Source: Astropecten irregularis
Taxonomy: Eukaryota; Echinodermata; Asteroidea; Paxillosida; Astropectinidae
Reading direction: 5' to 3'
Length of the DNA stretch: 64,000 nucleotides
Assembly (NCBI GenBank): GCA_963971285.1
Contig: OZ020250.1
Span: 16,662,499-16,726,498, forward strand
In this document: one piece after another, positions 21,460 to 64,000 of the stretch
How the letters are laid out: every line of letters begins with the position of its first letter
Position numbering within the stretch: position 1 is the first letter of the stretch
The notes under the pieces: generated by a model
The model's database searches: none
Seen by the model: only the letters and a program-made list of their open reading frames with translations
What the model was told of the DNA's origin: nothing
Made by a program: the position numbers and the translations under genes

Positions 21460-21759
21460 TTAAAGGTAATATCATACTTTAGTTTTTGTCTGTGAAAACT
21501 TCAGTCCCACTTTTTCAGAAAACTGTGAAAAACGGGCAAAGTATTTATTAAGTGTTTTCCCTTTTATTTTTGATCTTTAAAAGATCCAAAATAATTTTGG
21601 TTACTGGTTTTACTCTTTTCTGGATAAATACAGCAATTCAGGCAGAATGATTTTAACTGTACGGTTTCTACCATCACCATCTCTACATTCTGTAAGTTAT
21701 AGATAAATCTGTGACGATTTCTGTTTTGGTATGCTACCAAAAAATGATACTACCTTTAA
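21460..21759 (+). mobile_element. TTAA-A MITE (internally deleted)
   Basis: TTAA-flanked, about 300 bp. It lacks the segment between the left terminus and TCTGTGAAAACTTCAGTCCC that other copies carry, a clean internal deletion variant. Confidence 0.87.
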
Positions 21760-21938
21760 ACGACAGTGGTCTTTTTGGTACATTACATCTTACAGTTAAC
21801 AATTATTATTCAGTACACTAAACAATGAAATGTGCAATTGACGATAATTTCATTACTGATTATTTACATAAACTGCTTATTTACATATTCAAGTAAACAG
21901 AGGAAGATTATGAAGGAGACAGATTGCAAACCATGGGC

Positions 21939-22068
21939 AAGTTCGAACAGCGACTATCCGTCAACTACTGGTGGATTTCGCCTGGTAACCCGTACACTAA
22001 ATATTACACGGGTACCAGGCAAAATCCACCAGTGGTTGACAGATAATAGTTGCTGATCGAACTTGCTC
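21939..22068. mobile_element. Foldback element, copy 1
   Basis: GCAAGTTCGAACAGCGACTA, AACTACTGGTGGATTTCGCC and TGGTAACCCGT on the left mirror the right half. A decayed copy lies at 53242-53345 (GGGGGATTTCGCCTGGTAAC). Confidence 0.83.
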
Positions 22069-22076
22069 CTTAGAAA

Positions 22077-22283
22077 ATACACGGGTTTACACTTCTAAAA
22101 GTGCGCATGCGTAATAGTGCCTCGTTTCGAAGTGGCGATCAAAACTACCGAAGTGTAAACCCGTGTATTGTCTTCGGCAATGGACGGGCTTACACTTCGG
22201 AAAGTGCGCATGAGTGGAAGTGCCTCGTTTTGAAGTTGTGATGAAAATCTAAGATGGCTGCCATGGTGTAAACCCGTGTATTC
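22077..22283. mobile_element. Double TIR element, ATACACGGGTTTACAC ends
   Basis: ATACACGGGTTTACACTTC at left and GTGTAAACCCGTGTATT at right. A third inverted terminus (GTGTAAACCCGTGTATTGTC) in the middle shows two tandem or nested copies with GTGCGCATG and GTGCCTCGTTT in each. Confidence 0.83.
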
Positions 22284-23111
22284 CAAGAACATCAATATGT
22301 CTGCTGCCCTCTCGTGTCAAAAGGTACCTTTCATGTTTTGTAGCTTAGATCACTATTTATAAAAGTGACCCACATTTTAATACCATGCCACGAAGCCTTT
22401 TCCACGCAATGTTCTACGTACAATTGTTCATGTTATTTTATGGGAGAAACCATTCATTCCAACCATCTAGTTGCCAAATTTCATCCCATAAAACAACTCG
22501 TAAAAATCACACCAAAAATTGATTTTAATGTTTCAATGGGTTTTAATCAACGAGCATTAATGAATTTGAAAAAGTATAAGTGAATTTGCGCAAGATTTGA
22601 ATTTGCATTACAGTTTCAAAGCAAAAACAGCTGGCTCGACATTTAGATTTTCATGCAAATTATTCAAATCGGCAGGGTATTTAGGAGAGAAATATTTGAC
22701 AGGTGTGTCGGTTCGAGAACGAACTTCATAAATATTGAGATTTTAGTAAAACAGTGATGCTTTTGAACGTCACCGAGTCTATACATTATTTATAATGGGT
22801 GCAAAATACTGCATAAAGCACGATAAAGCTCAATGATAAAGGTACTTGAATACTGAGGAAGGCTTGGACATACATTGTAATTATTATTGGTCAAGTTAAA
22901 CAGTTTCTATACGCTAAGATCAAAAGGCAGATTTAAAGAGTGTTATGATGATTTCATTATCAACGCAGATCTTAATACGTGTATGTTCAAATTATTTGTG
23001 ATTAGGCTTAGAAAAAATACTATAATGGGCATGCGTCTATATACAGTTGGTCACTGGCAACTGAATCCTGACGGAGCTTGATTCTCTGGTCGTCAATGGA
23101 TTTGAAGACAC

Positions 23112-23466
23112 TTAAAGGTAATACCATACTTTGGTTTTTATCAAAAAATATAGATCCATGGGCAGAAATATCGAAACAGAGACAGTAACAGTCATCTGTG
23201 GAAATTTCAGTCCCATACGGTGCCAACTTTTTGAGAAAACAGTGAAAAACAGTCACAGTAGTTATTAAATCCTTTCTCTTTTATTTTTGATCTTTTAAAA
23301 GATCAAAAAGATTTTCGGTCGTTGTTTTACTAATTTCTGGATAAATACACCATTTCAGACAGAAAAAAAAATTAAACGGTATGTTTCTACCACCTGTAAG
23401 TTATACGTAAATCTTTGAACATTTCTGTTTTGGTTTCTTAATACCAAAGTATGATACTACCTTTCA
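23112..23466 (+). mobile_element. TTAA-A MITE near DUR3 3' end
   Basis: Left TTAAAGGTAATACCATACTT, right CAAAGTATGATACTACCTTT followed by CAA (mutated TTAA). It lies about 400 bases downstream of the DUR3 stop. On the minus strand it supplies an AATAAA-like sequence near 23280 that could act as a polyadenylation signal (speculative). Confidence 0.83.
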
Positions 23467-23873
23467 ATGACGCGGATTCAGTTAATTTCTTTCAATGGAG
23501 AGTGCGGGTCATTGATGAAGACCGGCTCGGTGCAATTTTCTCAAGCTGACCGCTAAGACCGAGGCTGGTGGGTGTTAGGCCCTTCCTGCCCCGGGGAACT
23601 GGGGCTGGAATCACGGCAGACCCTCAGCCAAGGCCTGGTCCATAATCCACCAGCTGCGTCTACAGGAACTTATGTCCAAAGGCCTAGATGCTCGGGAACC
23701 TATAAACAATGTCTATCATCAAAAAGACCAAATTATACTGAGATGGTCATAAACTCACAAAGAAGGTCTATGCGCAGTGACAAAAGTCACCAAATAATTA
23801 TTATCAAACTGCCAAGGTTAACTGAGTGTATTAAAAGGCAAGTTCACATATCGTACACGCGAAGAACAAATAG

Positions 23874-60156
<36,283 letters not shown>

Positions 60157-60276
60157 CTGCAGATAGATGGTATAGGATGGCAGTAACAATATTGATTTAA
60201 TTAATAACATAATGATAATTAATGTCAAAAGAGGTCGCTGTTATATGTGACGTCACACAGGGAACTGCCGTGCGAT

Positions 60277-60498
60277 GGGCCTTTAAGAAACCAGGCTTGA
60301 GGCTAGGCTTGGAACGTATTTTGCTATCGCCATTTGATGCCCACAAAACGAAATGAAGGGATTGGGCCACATGACGAGGCCGAAGAAAGGCCCCCAACTT
60401 CGCCATGTATCTCAAGCTCTTTATTTCATTTAGGACACAAAATGGCAGAAGCAAAGTAAGTCCCAAGCCTAGCCTCAAGCCTCATTTCGTAAAGGCCC
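60277..60498. mobile_element. Foldback, GGGCCTTTACGAAATAAGGC ends, copy 2
   Basis: GGGCCTTTAAGAAACCAGGC and TTGAGGCTAGGCTTGG at left, AAGCCTAGCCTCAAGCCTCA and TTTCGTAAAGGCCC at right. Just upstream of DUR3 exon A. Confidence 0.83.
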
Positions 60499-60842
60499 TA
60501 TGGTTATGTTATAAACGAATGTGAACAGGATCGTATACTGAATAGTCCGCTCATGATCCTTATTTACAGCGGTGAGGTACGGTGAGTTCGAATTCCGGAG
60601 GATAACCCATCGTTTATTATACGTATGGGGAGGGCTGCAATGCATCATAAGTCCATACGATTGATAGCAAGTTACGATGAGTTTGGTAAAATCAACCCCT
60701 AACCCGCAGATTCGGTGTGACCAGTACATAAACTGCACTACATAATGTATAAGGTTTCCGTTAATTATTAGTGCAATATCACATCGACTGATCACTTATC
60801 TATAGTCAACATTGCTCAAACAAGAATGAAGCCAGTGTTCAG

Positions 60843-60967
60843 GAGTCAATTTCACAAAGCCCTACGATCGATCGTTACTCGAGTTACGAAGGATAACCCA
60901 TCGTATCCTACGTAGGGCTGCAATGCAATAATTATGTCCTACAATTGAGAGTGAAATCGACCCCTGG
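60843..60967 (+). repeat. GTCGATTTCACAAAGCCCTA element
   Basis: GAGTCAATTTCACAAAGCCC, then TACGATCGATCGTTACTCGA, GAAGGATAACCCATCGTATC and AGTGAAATCGACCCC. Partial copies precede it at 60597-60702 and lie at 62336-62410. Confidence 0.75.
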
Positions 60968-61836
60968 GCCTGTATTTGGGTCATATTCTATGCCAGACCA
61001 ACGCACTTTCTGTCCTTTAGGTTTTCCGATTCTTACCAAATGTTGTATGTAAGTAGGTATAACTGACTTATGAATGCATGCCAATACCTGTATTTAATAG
61101 TAGAATCACTCCACCTATGTGACTGGTATGCATGTCCGAAAAAAATGGACATCTTTCATTTCTGACCGCGACCAACCAAGTCCGTTCGGTGAGCTTACGG
61201 CAAAGGTAAGAGAAAGGAAATTACATGTAGCTTTGAGCAGAGGCTACACGCCGTGTGGATTATTCTGAAAACCATCGTTCGTGTTGAATTGGATTCCACG
61301 GGAATGGTCTGCTGACCACTGAAGAGCACGGAGTACCAAAAGAATCGTATGTACGGTAGTGATATTACCAGAAATTAGAAAATAACATGTACCCTATAAA
61401 CAGCCTTACGTCTCTTTGCGTGTATTTTGATCATGTACTATAGCATTTTGTTGAGTCTTTGTAAATTGTAAATGGAAAGCTGAATTCATCATCATGGATC
61501 TATCATCATGGATCTTGTCAATTAACTCGGCAAAGTCACGGCTGAGGAAACTTTCGATGAGAAAAAATGAGATTGGCGTAATTTGTTTTGGATGGCATCT
61601 TCCTGAACCAAAAGGTTCCAAATCTGGAAGGTAAATGAATGATAGTTGATGATCTACATAATAGTGGGATAATGAGTTGACATGCTCAATTGCGAAGGAC
61701 ACTGGCGTAATTATACCTTCAGGACCTATGGGCGTCGTTGGTAACCCTGCAGTGAAAACCAAGCCATGGTCAAACTCACTGAGTACAAACTGAGATCAAA
61801 AGAGTTTGTTAATTTTATTGTAGCGAGGGCATCCCA

Positions 61837-61882
61837 AACAGAACAGAACAGAACAAAATAGAACAGAACAGAACAGAACAGA
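61837..61882 (+). repeat. AGAAC pentamer microsatellite
   Basis: CAGAACAGAACAGAACAAAA followed by further AGAAC units; about nine units with one change. Confidence 0.9.
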
Positions 61883-62540
61883 GGACCAGGCAATACAATC
61901 CCCACTTGCAGTTGCACTGGATAAAACCAACGCACAACTTAACCTACATAGTAACGACCCAATGCAAAACTGGGACAAAAAACATCGATGGGCCGGAGAG
62001 ACCAGCGCTTTATAGCACATGACTTCTGACATTTAAAAACAAAATGGACGATCGCCTGTGAGTTATGATCAATAGCGAAGACTAAAATGTAGACAGCGTT
62101 TATAATTTAAATGTCAGCGACGCCCACAATGGTCTCTTGACCGGAGACAACAGCGAGGTTTGGTTTGTTAAAAGTCTTGAGATGTGCCGATAAATACCGC
62201 ATTACACTTTCACTGTCTTTTAACAAAAAAAAACCCACGCCATTATCACAGGATATTAAATTAGCAAGCCCACGCTAAAACAGAATTGATGTCCGAACGT
62301 CAAACAAACGTGTAGGGTACTTGGGAATTGTGCGGCGCTCCACAAAACTCATCGTAACTTACAATCAATCGTAGGACTTATAATGCATTGCAGCCCCACG
62401 TAGAAGTCGACGGATTAGGCGCGCGGTTCTAGAGCCAATATTTTGGGGGACGTACCCTTCTTCTAACACTCACTTCTGCTATGTCTTTTCAGGAGTAGAA
62501 AAACATGCACCTAAAGCCTATATACACAACGCGTTTTTTG

Positions 62541-62896
62541 TTAACTTTGGTATAAGAAATCAAAACATAAATGTTCACAGATTTACGTGTAACTTACAGG
62601 GTATGAAGATGGTGGTGGTAGAAACCTACTCTTAAGATTTTTTCACCTGAAATAGTGTATTTATCCAGAAATTAGTAAAACAACGACCGAAAATCTTTGT
62701 GATCTTTTAAAAGATCAAAAATAAAAGAGAAAAGACTTAAGAAATACTGTGGCCGTTTTCATTGTTTTCTCAAAAGGTGGGCACCGTATGGGAATGAAAT
62801 TTTCAAAGAAATTACTTTACTGTATCTTCCTGAATGTTTGTTTTGCTCATGAATCTGTATTTCTTTGACAAAACCAAAGTATGATATTACCTTTAA
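62541..62896 (-). mobile_element. TTAA-A MITE (reverse)
   Basis: Reverse copy with TTAA at both edges; right end AAACCAAAGTATGATATTACCT. Confidence 0.82.
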
Positions 62897-63846
62897 GGCA
62901 CATGCTTTGAAACATCTCCAAAATGGTCCAACTTTATACTCTACTGAATCCACGGTTGAAAACTCACAAATTCATGTGAGTTTCCCCCCAAATAATTTCG
63001 CCAAAGATCCTCTTTTTTCTATCCAATCGTAAGGGTTGATTGTTAAGACCAAGACTCGTTCCCGTCGCTCATTCGTTACATCACGTACGCTAATTACCAT
63101 GGGATGTTCCAAATGATGGCAACACTATAGCAGCACTGAGTCAGTGATCATAACCGCTCACATCAAATGGTGTCTCATCCCCCAGCAAAACAAACAGTAC
63201 GACACTTATTCACATGTTACTGTCCTTGAAGGCCGTTGTCTTATACATAAATGAAATACAGAACGACAACGCCAAATAAGAATCACTTGCTTGATTATAC
63301 AGAGAGATTATACAAAGGAGGAATAGGATGGAGTGGGAAGGACAAACGACCATCAGTCATCTGCAAAAAAAAAGGTCCTATACCTACAATCACCAATGCT
63401 ATTCAACTGATTGGATCATCTACTTTACTAAACGAAGGCTGACTTGCATCAACCGATACCCAAAGGAATCAATCTTCCTTTCTCTAACTCTGTCAGTCCT
63501 TCATCGATCCAATTGTATGTCGAGTGCATTCACGATAAAAACCACATTCAACCCTGAAAGAAGCTCCCAGGACGACGAGAATGCAGAAAAATGGGTCTCG
63601 ATTCGTATTTTATTACGCCTGAATCAAACTTCATCATATTATGGTGAAATAAAATGTTAAGCGAAGCGAGATGAAGCTTAGCACATTGGAATCGACTTAT
63701 TCACTCGACTTGAAATGTGCTGGGATTTATACTTTTGGAAATCTGTCTCTAAGTAGATAGTGGTTGCTGAACCAATCACAAGAAATATGAATTGCCCCTT
63801 GATCATTATTATCTATAAAATCATTTTAAATCTAAGCAGGGAAGAC

Positions 63847-64000
63847 TTAAAGGTAGCATCATACTTTGTTTTTTGTCAAAGAAATACAGATTCATGGGCA
63901 AAAATATCAAAGACGATACAGTAATAGTCATCTGAAAATTTCAGTCCCTTACGGTGCCCACTTTTTGAGAAAAACAGTGAAAAATGGCCACAGTAAGCCT
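63847..64000 (+). mobile_element. TTAA-A MITE, cut by window edge
   Basis: TTAAAGGTAGCATCATACTT followed by the standard 5' half; runs off the right edge. Confidence 0.88.

Larger units (their letters stand above)
18396..23873. other. Intergenic region between PSTPIP 5' end and DUR3 3' end
   Basis: The PSTPIP promoter should lie just above 18396, but no TATA box or initiator can be called. Contents: dispersed repeat 19070-19640, two TTAA-A MITEs, foldbacks 21939-22068 and 22077-22283, and a third MITE near the DUR3 3' end. 19650-20700 and 22300-23100 hold nothing recognised. Confidence 0.75.
60157..64000. other. DUR3 upstream intron or 5' region
   Basis: No exon resembling the family's first helix (VSGFGALFG...FTILLTY type) was found on the minus strand here. 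Contents: foldback 60277-60498, repeats 60597-60967, AGAAC microsatellite and TTAA-A MITEs. The 118-codon minus frame at 61406-61762 is not membrane-like and is not called. Confidence 0.7.

Noticed and set aside
61406..61762. 118-codon minus-strand frame considered as DUR3 exon 1
   Set aside because: Not hydrophobic, does not match the family N-terminus, and the donor at its end does not give the phase needed with a plausible start.

Overview
This is animal DNA, not microbial. It has sparse, short exons joined by consensus GT-AG introns, and everything between them is packed with non-autonomous transposons (MITEs, foldbacks, tRNA-derived SINEs) and microsatellites. Both protein-coding loci, and the character of the repeats, suit a marine invertebrate deuterostome, most likely an echinoderm (a sea star or relative). 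The organism is inferred from family content and general repeat style, not from a database match.

Two multi-exon genes were found, both on the minus strand. (1) Positions 200 to 18395 hold an 11-exon, 363-codon portion of a PSTPIP-type F-BAR adaptor. It is complete from its start codon through the F-BAR domain and a proline-rich linker to the first strand of an SH3 domain, and then runs off the left edge. All ten junctions keep frame and the protein aligns end to end with vertebrate PSTPIP1. (2) Positions 23874 to 60156 hold ten exons (693 residues plus stop) of a DUR3-type urea/polyamine active transporter of the sodium:solute symporter family. The C-terminus and stop are present. The N-terminal exon(s), which should encode the first membrane helix, were not found and probably lie beyond the right edge. 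The protein carries a cysteine-rich hydrophilic loop between two membrane segments. The two genes are head to tail with about 5.5 kb between them. No functional link between them is implied.

Repeats dominate the rest. The commonest is a roughly 300-370 bp MITE (here TTAA-A) with termini like AGGTARTATCATACTTTGGT, about 15 copies, flanked by TTAA. One copy sits inside another element whose uninterrupted paralogue is also in the window, so the TTAA target duplication can be read directly. Two sister families (TTAA-B, TTAA-C) share the TTAA-AGG ends. Other families are a TIR element whose subterminal GGAGCC hexamer has expanded independently in several copies (one to about 38 units), pogo-like CAGTGGAA elements, a 119 bp foldback with a perfect 9 bp target duplication, a 232 bp foldback with a TTA duplication, a GGGGCCAATTTCATAGAGCT-ended family, a CGCGT/GGATCC-ended family, and tRNA-like SINEs on both strands. 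No CRISPR, prokaryotic operon, rRNA or convincing functional tRNA gene was seen. Most long open frames are microsatellite or antisense artefacts.
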